A stretch of 64,000 bases of DNA, taken from the NCBI RefSeq assembly GCF_001642475.1, contig NW_019173988.1:62001-126000 (forward strand). Reading direction: 5' to 3'. A program made the position numbers and the translations under genes. Positions 22,016 through 34,903 of the stretch are shown here, piece by piece (the stretch's first letter is position 1; each line of letters starts with the position of its first letter). The notes under the pieces were generated by a model. It saw only the letters and a program-made list of their open reading frames with translations. It made no database searches and had not been told where the DNA came from. This stretch comes from Fonsecaea monophora (taxonomy: Eukaryota; Ascomycota; Eurotiomycetes; Chaetothyriales; Herpotrichiellaceae).

Positions 22016-22646
22016 GATGACGGGGTTGTGTGGTCGTCGTCGTGAATGATTGAGGAAGTGGACAGTGAAGGCTTTGAGAACGGATTTGTGTGCGCATCCA
22101 TCTATCTTCTTTTTCCCCCTTTCCTTCTTCAGTTTTTCAGACTCCGTCTTCCTTTCTACCAGATTAATTCACTGCTGTGTCGATGTCTCTCTGTCCCTCT
22201 GTGCCTTTGCCTGTGGCCCTCCACAACTAACAATGAAGATCCCCACCTCCTTATGCCAGAATCCATGCCAAACTTCTCATAGAGGCGGACTGGTGAAGAA
22301 GAAGGAGAGCGATCCTGGCCATGGAAAGTCTCAAATGTCCACCACGCCCTATCACCCATAATTACACTCGACAAGGCCATGTGAGAGCCTCGCCTGATCC
22401 AGTCAGAGTCAAACGTCTCTTCCCAAATGTGTCAAGTTCCCGGTCTGGCTCTCTCTCTCTCTCGAAGAGCACCCTATTATAAACCATCAATCTATACCAT
22501 CCCAAAAAAGACCGACTGCAGGCTGACTGCTTTACCGTTGTTCATTTTCCATGCCTTCATTAAACGCCTTCGCTGGTTGAATACTGCCTAGAATCCAAGG
22601 TCCAATCTTTCGCCCGTCGTACTCGAGTTGAGGAGCTCCATCATGG
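22016..22646. other. Intergenic, GT91-like promoter and MFS 3' flank
   Basis: Pyrimidine-rich around 22105-22205 (CTTTTTCCCCC, TCTCTGTCCCTC), typical of a fungal promoter or leader for the minus-strand neighbour read in reverse. No gene. Confidence 0.5.
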
Positions 22647-24420
22647 TCAAGCATCCTCATCTTCCGATTTGTCAGACCCGTCATCGTCTTCATCATCATC
22701 ATCGTCGTCCTCCGAGTCCCATCCCTCGGCCTCCAAGTTGGGCGATCGGATACCGAAGCTTAACAAGAATCCAATAAATGAAATACCGCCAAAGACGCCA
22801 AATGCTAGGGCTTCTCCCTTGGGGCGGACTCGGGTGGCAAGTGAGAAGAGACCGCCCGAGACAAATGGGCCGACGGCTCGGCCTGCAGCTGAGAGTGTCT
22901 GTGCAAGGCCATTGAGAGTCCCCAGGACAGAGTGATTAGGCGCGGAGTTGGTGATCTGCGCACATAGTCAGTAGGATTACTCACCGCCGTCCTGCGAAAA
23001 GACTCACCAATAATAGAGCGCTGGTTAGACCGCCTACTGCCGCCACCGTTTTGATAAGAAGGACAGTACAAATCTCTAACCATAACCATACCGCGCCATG
23101 TGTACCCATTTTTCCGTCAGCATCGTCTTTGTAACCCACCCAAGGCATAAGGACGTAGGCAATCACAAATCCAGCTAAACCGATTCTGTATGCCCATCTA
23201 TTCCCCATCATGTCCCGCAGTTTGCCGAAAACACCAATCTGGAATAGAATGGTCACTACTCCGGCGAAGGCGAGCGACAGGCCAATCTCTTCTGGGTCGA
23301 GGTTCCGGCCAGTGGGTGGTGAGGCTTGGGCAAAAATAGGATAGAGCGAGTTAAAGGAAATGTTAGCTAGTTGGAAAATGAGGTATGTCACAAGGAGGAG
23401 GATGGTGTCTCGGTTGAGCACATCTTTCTTCTTCAATTCTTCCGACGCAGGGAAGAACACGGGAGGCTCTGTCCCGCCATCGGTATCTTCGTCGTCTGAA
23501 ACCTCTGCAAGACCATTCGGATGGACCGGGGTTTGGTGGCCTTTGCCTTTTCGGCGGAGGTAATGAGGTCTGCTGGAGGAGGTGAACTGCCAAAGCCATG
23601 AAAACAGGTTGCGCACCCTGGATCCCAGAGGTTGGAGATACTGTGCCTCTTCTAAGCTTTCCTCGAGGAAAAGCGACGTCAAGATGAAGTCTACCAAGAG
23701 GATTGCTGCCGATAGGAGGTTCGGTGGAAGGTAAGGGTACGGATTGGGCTTCGATGTATCGAAAGGATTGTTGGGAAACACCAACACACCGCCAATGATG
23801 GGGCCGGTGATGCCTCCAAGGCCATAGATGACAGGGAGATAGGTGAAAGCCCGCGATTGATTGCTTCGGTCGGTAATCTCCCCAAGGCAGGTAGAGACAA
23901 CGCCTTGGTTCCCATTCAGCAGACCCATAAACGCTTGAACCGCAATGGCTTGTGGTAGCGTCTTCACAAAACCGAACGCCACGAAGCAGGCTGCCGTAAA
24001 TATTGTGCCCATCAATATTACCGGTTTTCTTCCAATATGATCCGACAGCCATCCCCAGAAGAAATTTGTCGCCAGCTGCGCAAGCGCAAAGGCAGAAGCG
24101 ATTGTCCCAACATATATGCCCACTTGTCCTTGTTTCACTTCGGGGAACGTCGACGCCATTGCAGGCAGGTAGGGGCTGATAGAATTGAGTGCTGTCTGTT
24201 CGCACAGAGCTATAACGGCTAAGATGGCCATCTGTTTCTTCGGCAGCGGCGAGCTGTGTTGGTGGTTGTCGTCACCATTGTGCAGGTCGTGGCTGGAGGA
24301 GTTGGAGGAATCCGACAGCGGTCGCCCACGAGACTTGGGAGGCGATATGCCGCCAAATGTCTGGTAGTGAGGAGTCGAAGACTTGCGACGAAGGAGAGGC
24401 CCATGATCGGAGGGCTTCAT
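22647..24420 (-). CDS. MFS transporter, 12 TM (YCR023C/ZIFL-like)
   Basis: Two exons, 24420-23008 and 22955-22647, about 574 residues. After a Ser/His-rich cytosolic leader come 12 predicted helices with the family signature GWLSDHIGRKPVILMG between TM2 and TM3, and GNQGVVSTCLGEITDRSNQSR after TM4, which is characteristic of the fungal/plant ZIFL-type drug:H+ antiporter-1 group. A charged central loop (about 270-330) separates the two halves. Exon 2 supplies TM11-12 (NSAPNHSVLGTLNG, SAAGRAVGPF). The protein ends in an acidic tail encoded by a GAT/GAC run at about 22670-22715. Localisation (vacuole or plasma membrane) and substrate are unknown. It lies beside, and on the same strand as, the FAD monooxygenase at 25085. 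Confidence 0.9.
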
Positions 24421-25084
24421 GACTGTAAATCAAGCATTCATCAGGATGGAGGAGGGCTGCCTGTGGCGGGGCGCAAGGCTAAGAGGCAACCTCAGAAGGA
24501 CGAGGTATAGATGAAAGTTGAATATCAAGCACAAAATACGGCAATCAGCGTGCAACAATCTTCATGACAATAATGAACCAAGATCTGAGAGCCAAAATAG
24601 GCTCGATCGTAGCTGGTGACTTGGGCGGCTTGTGAGAAAGTCTTGACTTTTTGGCACCGATACATGGGGAACTTGCATGGGAAAGAGAGACTGCGCCCCG
24701 GGCCAATGCGGACATCGAGTTCAAATGACGTATATACATGGGCAACTTAGCGAGGCCAGAAAAGGCAAATGACGAATGACGAATGAGAATGGCGCTATTA
24801 CATACCGGTATTAGTGGACAGTAGTAATACACCCACTAGCGAATGAGGAGGTACTCAGTACCACTACCATGAATACTAGGTACATCTCTAGATACTACAA
24901 GCAGGTAGCTGTATACTAGGTAGATACCCAGCAAGCCAGTATTTGATACATAGTCTGACCGTTCCTCTGTCTTCACACCCTTGTTGCAATAGGGCTATGG
25001 CATGCCGGGTATGATCATTTATCTAATAGCTTCGCCGCAGTCCTCAGTGACAGTCTGGGCCTGGTATGATTGCATTCGTAAGGC
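24421..25084. other. Intergenic between MFS and FAD monooxygenase genes
   Basis: No coding frame of note. AT-rich central part with small direct repeats (entry at 24873). Confidence 0.5.
24873..24922. repeat. Direct repeat of ATACTAGGTA
   Basis: Two exact 10-bp copies, at 24873-24882 and 24913-24922, separated by 30 bp, with further GGTA/TACC fragments around them. Function not known. Confidence 0.7.
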
Positions 25085-26502
25085 TCAATCCGTTCCCGCC
25101 ACAGCCACCTGCTCTACTTGCGACGTCACAGCTCCATTCTTAACTTCCCCTGCTTGACTTCCGTTCTTCGCGGTGTTATAATGTTGAGTAAAGTCGTACC
25201 GAAGCGCCATAGGCGACCGCATAAACTCTCGCTGGGCTTCCACATCGCCTTCGATATCCTTGAGCATCTTCAAAAAAGAATCATTCTCGAGTGCTTTGTC
25301 CGGGTCTTGATCATACAGTCGTTTGATGTTGTCCGTGGAGATGGGATCCGTGACTGTCTGATATCTCTGCCGCCGCATCTCGGAATACTTATCAAGGATA
25401 CTTTCATCCGCTTTACCCTCATAAACGCCAATCATGCAGTCATATAAGCCACCGATATCCACAAGACCGCCGGTGAGTCCGAGACCACCAAAAGGGTTAC
25501 AGACTAGAGTAATGCGTGAGCGTCACTTCGCACGGTGGTTCGTCCGACTTACTGTGTGCAGCATCTGCAGCGAGCATAAACCTGCCAACTCGCATCTTCT
25601 CCACCAAGCGCTGATGGATCTTGTACGGGCTGATCGCCGCAAGGTCATACTCTCCTGGCTTGGGATGACCGGGCAACATGGCCTCGTATTTCATGGGTTG
25701 CCGTGCAATCAGTTCTTCTCGAGTGAGTCCAGAGATCTCTCCGTAGCTGACACGCCACCAGCCGCTGTCGTCTGCATTTTTGGTGAGACGGGCAACCATA
25801 TGCCAGTGCTCTGGGTGAATAAAGAAATTGGCATCGTCGTATCCAAATTTTTCGAAAGGGTACGCCACCTAGGGAGAAAAAATGAGAACGAGTAAAGAGA
25901 AATGAAAATATTGGCTTACTTACATTCGTCGCCACGATCTGTTTGTCCCAGGTATAACCAGGAAAATCCTTTGCACCGTACAGCTTTCTTCTGACTGTGC
26001 TCGATGCACCGTCGCAACCCACGATGTAAGTTGCCTCAAGACGTTTCGGGCCCTCGGGAGTCTCAACATCCACCCATGCCTTGTCATCGTCCTGACCAAT
26101 ATCCATCACTTTGTGGTTGAAGAACACTTTCAGACTGGGCTGCTGGATGGCGTGTCTGTACAGCAATCGATCGAGTTGCGCCAATGGCAGACACGCCAGC
26201 CGATCCGGGTCGTCGTGCATGAGAGTGTTGTCGAACCCAGCAAGATAAGTGCCGTCGAGTTTTCTCCAACATGTCTTTACCGGATCAAACCCTTCCTTTC
26301 GAATGTCATCAATAACTCCAGCACGGCGTAACTCATACGCAGCCGGAGGACCATAATACGCTGCGCGAGGAGAGTCATCCAATTCACCAGCGGCTTCCAG
26401 GATATGGACAGTGACCCCTTTCTTCGCCAGCATCAGACCCAGAAGCAGGCCAGATGGTCCAGCACCGACGATGATTGTCCACGGTTTCTCAGGAGACGCC
26501 AT
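25085..26502 (-). CDS. FAD-dependent monooxygenase (aromatic hydroxylase type)
   Basis: Three exons, 26502-25924, 25868-25553 and 25503-25085, joining in frame to 437 residues. The Rossmann motif VGAGPSGLLLG near the N-terminus binds FAD; VGCDGASSTVRRKL is the DG motif for FAD and NAD(P)H; the splice of exons 2 and 3 rebuilds AADAAHICNPFGGLGLTGGLVD, equivalent to the second FAD motif (usually GDAAH; here the Gly is Ala). No signal or membrane segment; probably cytosolic. The fold is that of p-hydroxybenzoate/phenol and salicylate hydroxylases, and also of monooxygenases in secondary metabolism. The divergent neighbour is a carboxymuconolactone decarboxylase-like gene, which favours aromatic catabolism. 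The start is the ATG of MASPEKPWTI, which directly precedes the Rossmann fold. Confidence 0.92.
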
Positions 26503-27316
26503 TTCGGTATCGATATACTGCAGGCCGCGAAGACACGTGAAAGAGCTGTATAACTCCAAGTGAAAAGCAAGAAGCGACAGGTGGACGATAGTATGCTGGG
26601 AAGGTTTTTGTTATGTTTTTGGTTTTATATCTGGCAGGGATAGTGTCAAGCCCCGCGATCTTTCTCCATCCAATGTCAGGAGATGCAACACCATCTCGAA
26701 CCCACGTCCAAGATTATGGGGGGTTCTCCGGAGGTGGAGAGGGCACAGATGATCGAATTAAACTGCCCACGGCTGACTTGGCCTCGCCAGTAGGAGGTGG
26801 GGCAGTGGTTGGTGCGATTGTACGAGATACACTTGCAAGTCGGATAGGAACGAAGGAACTGGTAGGATCTTGGGCCTTGCTGCTTTCTCGGTAGTTGGAT
26901 CGCAGGTTTGTACCTTGAACTGAAGAGAGGGGAATGCAAACAAGACGAATCGATAGAATAGCGTAGTGTAGTAGGTATCTTGAATCTGTGCGCAACCATA
27001 CGGTCCTCGCTTTACTCCAACAGTTAGCCTTGTTCACTTTTCCCCCAAATCGAGCGCAGCCATCCTCACAGCCCCGCATTGGAGTGCATCCAGGCTGCCA
27101 GGACAGTCAGAGGTCAGTATCCCGGCGTCGATAGGGCATTCAGCCTCTGTTTGATCAGTCACGGCTTGATCACTGACGAGAGCTTAGTGGGGCTTGCCCG
27201 GGAGACCTCGGTCTTGTATCGTTGTTCTTTTCACCACAGACGTGTTCTTACTACCTTTTCATTAATCTTGTTGAGAGATCCACGAACCGTGTATCTGACC
27301 AAATCCGCCCGAAGCG
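26503..27316. promoter_or_regulatory. Shared divergent control region of the monooxygenase/CMD pair
   Basis: About 0.8 kb between two start codons on opposite strands. No coding frame is supported inside it. A single bidirectional promoter would let both genes respond together; this is inferred from layout only. Confidence 0.4.
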
Positions 27317-27844
27317 ATGTCGAGTGCCCAGGAGAATAGCGTGGCTGAAGCCCACAAGATCTTTTACGACCAAGGCTTCCAGATCCGAACCGAAGTCGCT
27401 GGGCCCGAACATGTCCAGCGTTCTCTTCAAAACAATTCCTCTGATTTTGCTCGGCCGATGCAAGACTTGGCCACGGAGGTGGGATGGGGAATGATCTGGG
27501 CCCGGCCGGGACTTGGTGAATCCTTCTCCCCTTCTTACACGTCTGTTTCATCTCTGGAGGAGTTATCATTGAGACGAGTTTCTGTCAAGACTGGTAGAGG
27601 CTAACATTGAGTTGCAGAGCGTAAGACCAGAAGCTTGTTAAATATCGCCATGCTCTGTGCTTTGAACCGAATGACTGAGCTAGCTGTGCACGTCAGAGGA
27701 GCGGTTCACAATGGGGCGAGTGAAGTGGAGATTCGAGAGGTTTTGATGCAGGTTGCGATCTATTGTGGAATGCCAGCAGGGCTCGAAGGGGTTCGAGTTG
27801 CTGAAGGAGTATTGAAGACCATGAGGGAACAAAAGGAGTCTTGA
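27317..27844 (+). CDS. Carboxymuconolactone decarboxylase family protein
   Basis: Two exons, 27317-27515 and 27618-27844, giving 141 residues, the standard length for gamma-carboxymuconolactone decarboxylase (PcaC)-type proteins. The splice rebuilds GLERKTRSLLNIAMLCAL; then come HVRGAVHNGAS with the active-site His, and the C-terminal block MQVAIYCGMPAGLEGVRVA. PcaC removes CO2 from 4-carboxymuconolactone in the protocatechuate branch of the 3-oxoadipate pathway, but fungal relatives also serve other decarboxylation or cyclisation roles. The start at MSSAQENS is the first Met after an upstream stop. The head-to-head monooxygenase is the likely functional partner. Confidence 0.9.
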
Positions 27845-28896
27845 CTTGGATTGATGAATTCAATGGGAAGGGGGAAGAGAATGCTGCACGTGCGCAACGT
27901 TGGCGTGAGAGAGAAGCTGCACATTTCCGCCAGCACATCATCACAAATCACAACAGGAACCTGCCAGAGTGTTTCATCCTCCTAGGGCCTGGTCAATTAT
28001 CAAGACGATCATCTTGTAGGTAGTGAACTTCTTTATATGTAAGGGAGACCTTTGGCAGAAGTGGAACTCTAGCTATCACTGAGCATTTCATCCAACTTAC
28101 AAAATCACAATTTAAATAATTCTGCAGGATCTGGTTTCGCAGCCATTGAGGTGCCTGAAAGTACTTATGGTAGGAGTAAATGTACTTACGGAGTAGCTAC
28201 CCTCGCTCAGTACAGTCAGAAGGGGGGGCAGGGGGGGCCAGTTTGGCGTTGTAACGGGGCGTCAGGCACCAATCAGCCTCGGGATGGCACTACTTTAGAG
28301 GACCCCCCAAAAAAGGCGAGTCCCCAATGTGGTCCCTAACGGTGCCTGCAGTGCCAATGGTTAGGAGGTGACCGGCGGTCGATGGGCACCTCGGCAGCCT
28401 TATGTCCCGATGCTAACTAAAGTCCCTTGTACTGTATCATCATTATTGTCCGCCTCCCGCTGACAGCCAGCACACCACAGCAGGACCAGCATTGCACGTC
28501 TGCGACACTGGGCTGGCTAGCAACATCCGACCGCATCTGTCCATTCAACATTGTTCAAATGGATCATAGACCACTCATCTTGGTATTATTTACATCCTAG
28601 CGCTCATCGCGGTATCGCTCTGATATTGGTTCCGATTCTCTGAGCATCCTACCTATTGCACAATCGTTCGTCGCCGGGAATCCATCATTCCTGGTCGTCA
28701 GGCTACCTCACGACCTCAGCACCTCCAAATTTATCACCGATGACTCGGCGCAGCACAGCACAAACTCCCGCGGAGTGATTCGTGTTCATTGGCATCTGAA
28801 GGATCTCGAACATGCCCAGCGACATCCAGGGCCGATTCTGCGTTGACTCCGCCCTCTCGCGCCTCCCGATCGCATACTCCATCAGCTGCGCTGACC
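27845..28896. other. Intergenic, upstream of ROM2
   Basis: Holds the CMD 3' end and the ROM2 promoter. A G-run (GGGGGGGCAGGGGGGG) near 28213 and GC-rich stretches follow. The open frame entering ROM2 from 28789 has no ATG before 28897. No separate gene. Confidence 0.5.
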
Positions 28897-31800
28897 ATGG
28901 CCAGCTACCACCAAAATGGGCAGCCCTACTACCCGACAGGCAATCACCCTTCGTCTGGTCAGAATAATGACCACGTTTCCTACGGTGCACAATCCATCTA
29001 TCCTCCAAGATCTCTCGAACGCTCGCCGAGTTTTAACGCCGGGGACGACGAAAGGTACTTCGATGGAGAAGAGCAGCCGCGGGGAGCGCAGGGACAAAAC
29101 TCGTACGCTCCGCCCACAGGAGCGGCAGCGAGTCCTCCAGTGAATCGATCTATGTCGGCGAACATGCACTCTTCGGTCACGATGCCATTCAGGACAAATA
29201 CTCAACATGCAGGTTTGGGCGGGTACCAGCATCAGTACCAGACTGCGGCACCCGCTCACGCTCCCTACAATCCCGCTCAGTATCATCAACAGCAGCAACC
29301 GCAAGCATCGTACAATCCACAGCTCTATGCAGCCCCCCAGCCTGCCCATCCCACAAGCACCTATCAGCCGTACGTTCCAGCTGCCTACGGCGACCAGAAT
29401 CTCGCTCGTCGCACATCTGTCTACAACAGCTACGGTTCCTACGATGCGAACTCTCAATATAATTACTCCTCGTCCCAACCGCCCCCGCCACCTCCTCGGT
29501 CTGACGCAGTCGCATTTCCCAACCCGCAAGCCTACGGTGCGTACCAGCACGATATATCACAACAGTACCCCGGCCAACATTACGGAGTCTCGTCAACTTA
29601 TTCCCCTCCAGCTCCTGTGCCTCCACCACACGGAAGGTCGGCAAGCATACCTGAAGAGCCATATCCATATCCTACTGGCCCGTCGGCAACATACCCAGCC
29701 TCGAACCTGACGGCCTATTCGTCTCCTGATATAAACCGCAATTCCTCATTCGCGAGCCGTATGAGCAATCAGTCTGCTTCGCCACAGCCCTCCATTCCGA
29801 CGCCACCGAGCAGACAACCTTCAAACCGCTCGCCTCAGCGTACGAATACACTCGACCGTCATCCCCAAGGTAGATCATTACCAGGCCTTCCATCGGAGCC
29901 GGAGTCGGAAAATGACTACTTCAATTCGACAGGATCGCGTAACAGTGGAGCACGCATCACCTCTTCGGGCTATGAGGATTTGATGCAAGATTTAGATGAG
30001 GCTATAGGACAGACCTCAAGGCATACAAGGTCAGGCAGCGACTACAGACACCGCAATTCAAGGGACGGTCCAGCGGATGCCGTTTTCCAACATCCGTCGC
30101 CCAGACCGCATCTTTCGCCAGACGAGGCGCCAACGCATCTCAACGGGAATATCGCCTCCACCGGGGATGCTTATATCAACTATGGCGCGTTCACCGACGA
30201 CAGTGACGCCGAGGCAGCTGCGGGGCTTGCTGCTATGCAAGCACTAGATGAGCAAGAAAGGGCAGAGGACGCGCGCCGGCGTAGTGGTTCAGCCACCCTC
30301 TTCCCCAGCCAACCACGTGCGGATGAAGCGGCTGCTAGACTTTCCTCCCAGGAACAAAGCAGCGACAGCGATTATGCCGGCTACGGTGATTTGAGTCTCG
30401 CTGGTGGAGGGTATGCGCCTGATATGGCTTATGGCGACTCTGTTGTGTCCAACTATGCGGGTGCTGCTACGGCCATGCCGCAAAGTGAACTATACGGGCG
30501 GCTGAACACCAGAATGAGTTCGGTACGCAGCTCTGGCGTCTCTTCGGAGGGACGGGAGTCGCAGACAAGCGGATTTGAGTCGATCCCGCCTCTAGACAGC
30601 GTTCATCCCTTCTCCTCCACGCATAATGTCGCTCGTGTGGACACTGGAGGCACAGGCGGTTTGACAGAACCCAGCCCGCACCCCAGACGGTTAAGCTATG
30701 AAGACGGAGACGAATCAACTATGATTGAGGCAGAAACTAATCGAACTTCTGCAAGCTCAAGTCCATCACGGGAAGAGATGCCGGATCTCTTCTTCCATCC
30801 TGGCATGAGCCAGCAGCGTCCCCTTCCACCTCCTCCTTCACTCTCGGACTCGGCTCTGGCACTGCGAATACCGCATTTGATGCCTGCTGGTACTTATACT
30901 CAACAAAGCCGATTCTCTCAGTACACCGATCCGAATTCACGCGCGTATCCAACTGCCCCGGACGCCTACCCCAACACCCTACTCAGCCCAGCGAGCGTTC
31001 CTCGGTCTACTTCATTGTCTAGTGCGCGAAGTGCTCCTCGGGCCGAACAGGTTAACCGCTCGAAAACAGACGCAGACCGTCAGAGGCTTCTGAGGCAGCA
31101 GGGAAGACCGATGTCTGATCTGTATGACATCTCCAGCCCGCAATCTGCGGTAGCACTGGATCTTCCCGCAATTCCGAGGAAGCGGTACAACCCGTCCAAA
31201 CTGACAGCTGATCAATTTAAGAAATGTTCGGAACCCTGGGCGCTGAGCTCGATCTTAGCGTGGATCAGGGATCTGGCCGAAGAAGAAGTTGATTTGAAAG
31301 AGAATAGCATTGTGGAAGGCATTGTTGCACTCTTCATGAACAAAGTACCAACAATGTACATTACAGAGGCTGAATCCCTGGGAGAACGAGTTATCAAGGA
31401 AATGTTCGACGCGAATGCTCTGGTGAGAGAAGAAGAATGGGTCAAATTCGGGCCCGGGACGATGTCTGGGGTTCTATATCAGCTGACAGGCACCGGATGT
31501 TACTCCTCGAAGCTACATTTATATCATACCCGTGGGCGATGCTACTCCTATCATTGCATGCGGACTCTCAAGAAACTCGATCTTGATAGCCTACCTGTTG
31601 AGAAGAAGTCTGAAGATTGGGCCACATACTACAAGCTCAAGAAGGAGGACGTCGAAAACCACGACAAGAAAGAAATCGAACGGCAGAACGTTTTGCACGA
31701 AATCGTCACAAGTGAAGACCTTTATATCAGCCAGCTGGATGTGCTCAGGGTGCTATACCGCGATCGACTTTCTGGGGCGCAACCGCCTATCATTCCCACC

Positions 31801-34256
31801 AAGAAATTGCCGACATTTCTTAGGGAAGTGTTTGGTGGCGTGGACAAGGTCAAGAAAGTCAACCAGGACTACCTTCTTGGTCAGCTCAAATACCGACAGA
31901 CAGAGCAAGGGCCCTGGATTGTTGGCTTCAGTGACATCTTTCGGGAATGGATCCGAAAAGCGAGGCCCGTGTATGTGGAGTATGCTTCCAACTTTCCTCG
32001 AGCAGATTACCTCATGCGTCGTGAAGCGGAACGAAATATTCCCTTCAAGAATTTCCTGGACCAGGCGCGGGAGGATAAGCGGTCGAACAGATTAGGATGG
32101 GACAATTACTTGAAGGCACCGATCACCAGGCTGCAGCGATACAGCCTGTTACTCTCCACCGTCCAAAAGAACATGCTGAAGGACTCCGAGGAGAAGGCCA
32201 ACTTGGCCTATGCTCTGGACGAGATCCGCGCAGCCACTTTCGAATGTGATTCCAAGTTTGCGGAAATGACCAAGAAAATGGAGCTGATCGAAATGCAAAC
32301 CAAACTGCGGCTTCGACCACCAATGGAGAAGGAAGTTGAACTGAACCTCGATCACCTGGGGAGAGAAATCATCTTCCGGGGCGACTTGCAGCGTGCTGGC
32401 GGTAAAGGGTTCCAATGGGTCGAAACCCATGCGATTCTCTTCGATCATTACCTGGTCCTAGCAAAGCCTCTCAGTCGGGATCGCAGGGAGGGATATTACG
32501 ACGTCTCAAAAGTCCCCATTCCGATGGACTTGCTCGTCCTTGAAAGTTCCAATGACCCTGCAGTTATAAAGTCCTCGATGAAGGGTATCGGAGCCGTCAC
32601 CACCACGGTCGCACCTCGTGGCGCAGTAACCCCTGATAATCGGCTTACCAGGGCGCAGTCTACTGCTAGTGGCGGGACTCCTGGACCATTGTCACATACA
32701 AATACCAATCTCTCGGTAGGATCTGGCAACACAAGCCAGAGCATGGTTCCCATCACTACGTTGGAGTCGGGCAGTTCCAAAGAGGAGAAAATCATGTATC
32801 CTTTCCGCGTCAAGCATCTCGGCAAGACTGAAACGTACACTCTCTACGCACCAAGCGCTCAAAATCGGCAGGATTGGTGTGAGGCAATCATTCAGGCGAA
32901 AACGAGGCATGCTGAGGCGCTGTATAAGCAAAATGCTGAGCCGTTCAAGCTGCGAGTACTGGCAGACACAGCATTCGGCTACGAAGGCCTCACGTATCCC
33001 GCGAAGCGAATTCTGATCAAGGGGACTCCTTTGGATAGGGCTATCCGGGAGACGGAGAAGAAATTTGAAGGCCAGGGCCGACCAGCACCTGTTTGCCGAG
33101 CTCCTGTCAACTGCGCCACTGTATTCAATCAGCCATATGGTCGGCTTATGTGCGCTGTTGGAACCGACTACGGCGTGTACATCTCCGAGTACCAGAATTC
33201 TAGGGGATGGATCAGGGTGAGTCTAATCTGCGATGACCATTTTACTCAACTAACATTTCCTAGGCTATTCAGATGCATCGAGTGACTCAGGTTGCAGTTC
33301 TAGAAGAGTTCAACCTATTTCTGCTTATCTCAGACAAGGCTCTTATTGCCTACCATCTCGACGTTGTTTGCCCGCCCACAGGCAATCCGGTCGCGCAAAA
33401 CGACGCCTCCAGCCGAAAGGCGCCACAGAAATTATCCGGCTCCAAGGACATCGGCTTCTTTGTGACGGGCAGGATGAAAGAGCGGACACTGGTCTTCTAT
33501 AAAAAACGAGATGGTATAGCCTCGACCTTCAAGGTCCTCGAACCTGTCCTTCAAAAGAGCACCACCACTCGATCACGTTTTCTGCCATCGGCATCTCGGC
33601 GTGGACAGACGGAATTCTTTAGAGAATACGACGAGTTTTATATCCCCGCCGAATGCTATGGGTTGAATCTGTTCCAGTCAAGCTTGGCGATATCGACCGC
33701 AAGAGGGGTGGAGGTATTGACCCTCGAGAAAAAGCAAACATGGAGTGTACCGAACCTGCGAAGCGAACAACCCGAAACACAAGCCCATCTCAGCTCCATT
33801 GCGACTCGGATCAAAGACCTCAAGCCTCTGGGGATGTTCAGGCTCGGAGAGGCGGAATTCTTGGTCACTTTTGAAGAATGTGCCGTCTATGTTAACAAAC
33901 ATGGAGATATTTCGAGAGGCGTGGTGATGGAGTTCGTCGGTCGGGCCAAGTCAGCGTGTCTCTACAACCAGTATCTGATCTTGGTCGACGACGACTTTGT
34001 GGAGATCCGAGACGCTCAGAACGGTCGGCTGAAGCAAGTGATCGCCGGGAAAGACATCAAATTGCTCGACGACGGCGGTGGTGGCTCAGGAGGATCTCAA
34101 ACCCAGACTCAGGCTATGTTAGGAGGAGGAATTAATGGACTCGGCCTCAAGAACTTTGGAAATGCACCACGGACGCCGAAGATAGTCCTGCAACACCCAG
34201 AGTACGAAAAGAGCCACGTCGTGGTTGAGCTGTTGTTGACCACCGACCCGGCCTGA
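28897..34256 (+). CDS. ROM2: Rho1 guanine nucleotide exchange factor (DEP-DH-PH-CNH)
   Basis: Two exons, 28897-33216 and 33264-34256 (47-nt intron with CTAAC branch), about 1770 residues. The first about 760 residues are low-complexity, rich in Pro, Ser, Tyr and Gln, with no fold. Then, by position: a DEP-like domain (about 770-875, WIRDLAEEEVDLKENSIVEG), a RhoGEF/DH domain (about 930-1130, starting NVLHEIVTSEDLYISQLDVL and with the core helix LKAPITRLQRYSLLL), a PH domain (about 1150-1345) and a citron homology domain (about 1400-1760, split by the intron). This is the Rom1/Rom2 architecture, which activates Rho1 at the plasma membrane for cell-wall integrity and polarised growth. ATG 28897 (MASYHQNG) is the first ATG in frame. 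The protein is longer than yeast Rom2 because of the N-terminal region. Confidence 0.93.
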
Positions 34257-34903
34257 GATTAGGAGCGGCGCTTCTTGGAAGACGGGGTACCGGCAGGGGT
34301 CATGTTCTACTTTTGTCGTGCAGTAATGGCGGTTTGGGGGACTTCTCGGTGTTTCAGGGAGGGCGGGTGGACAAGGAATGGAAAGTTCATGACTGAATGA
34401 AATATGAGTTCTGGTTACCAACTGCTCCTATCGGTCATGGGCAAGGGATGGGCTTTCCCCTGGGCTATATGATGGTGGAAGATATGGAATGGCAGATCTC
34501 ACATATGACTAGTCCATGCTAGAGGAATGAGTCCCCGATATTGTTCATCATGGGCCCGTTTATAATATGACGTTTGAATTTGGTAGGATTGTTTGGATTC
34601 CGCTAAGGCTGCGATTTCATACTCGGAGAGACTCAGCGTATGCCAAGCGGGCATCCTGACTTTTGGCCCCAGCATCTTCCTACAACAAGCATCAGGATTG
34701 CTTTTAGACGGTCACCACAGACATGTGTCTTCGTATTGAGATGCTCCAGGACATCTAGAGAGCCTACGTCCGTCTCTCCAGCAGAATATGACGCGCAGGA
34801 AGTGACATGCGCTGTCACTACCCGCGGAAGCGTCCTTGTACCAACACCCGCTCCCACCTCTCGCTGACAGCCAGCCTGTGCCTTGCCTTGCCTCGCCTGC
34901 GCC
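34257..34903. other. Intergenic between ROM2 and GYP2
   Basis: ROM2 3' UTR and GYP2 promoter. No coding frame supported. Confidence 0.5.

Noticed and set aside
28200..28440. GC-rich G-run stretch compared with the similar-looking 43130-43360 stretch as a possible dispersed repeat
   Set aside because: No run of shared sequence long enough to call a repeat was found by eye.
28789..28896. N-terminal extension of ROM2 by 36 codons
   Set aside because: The extension would start at TTG; the first ATG in frame is 28897.
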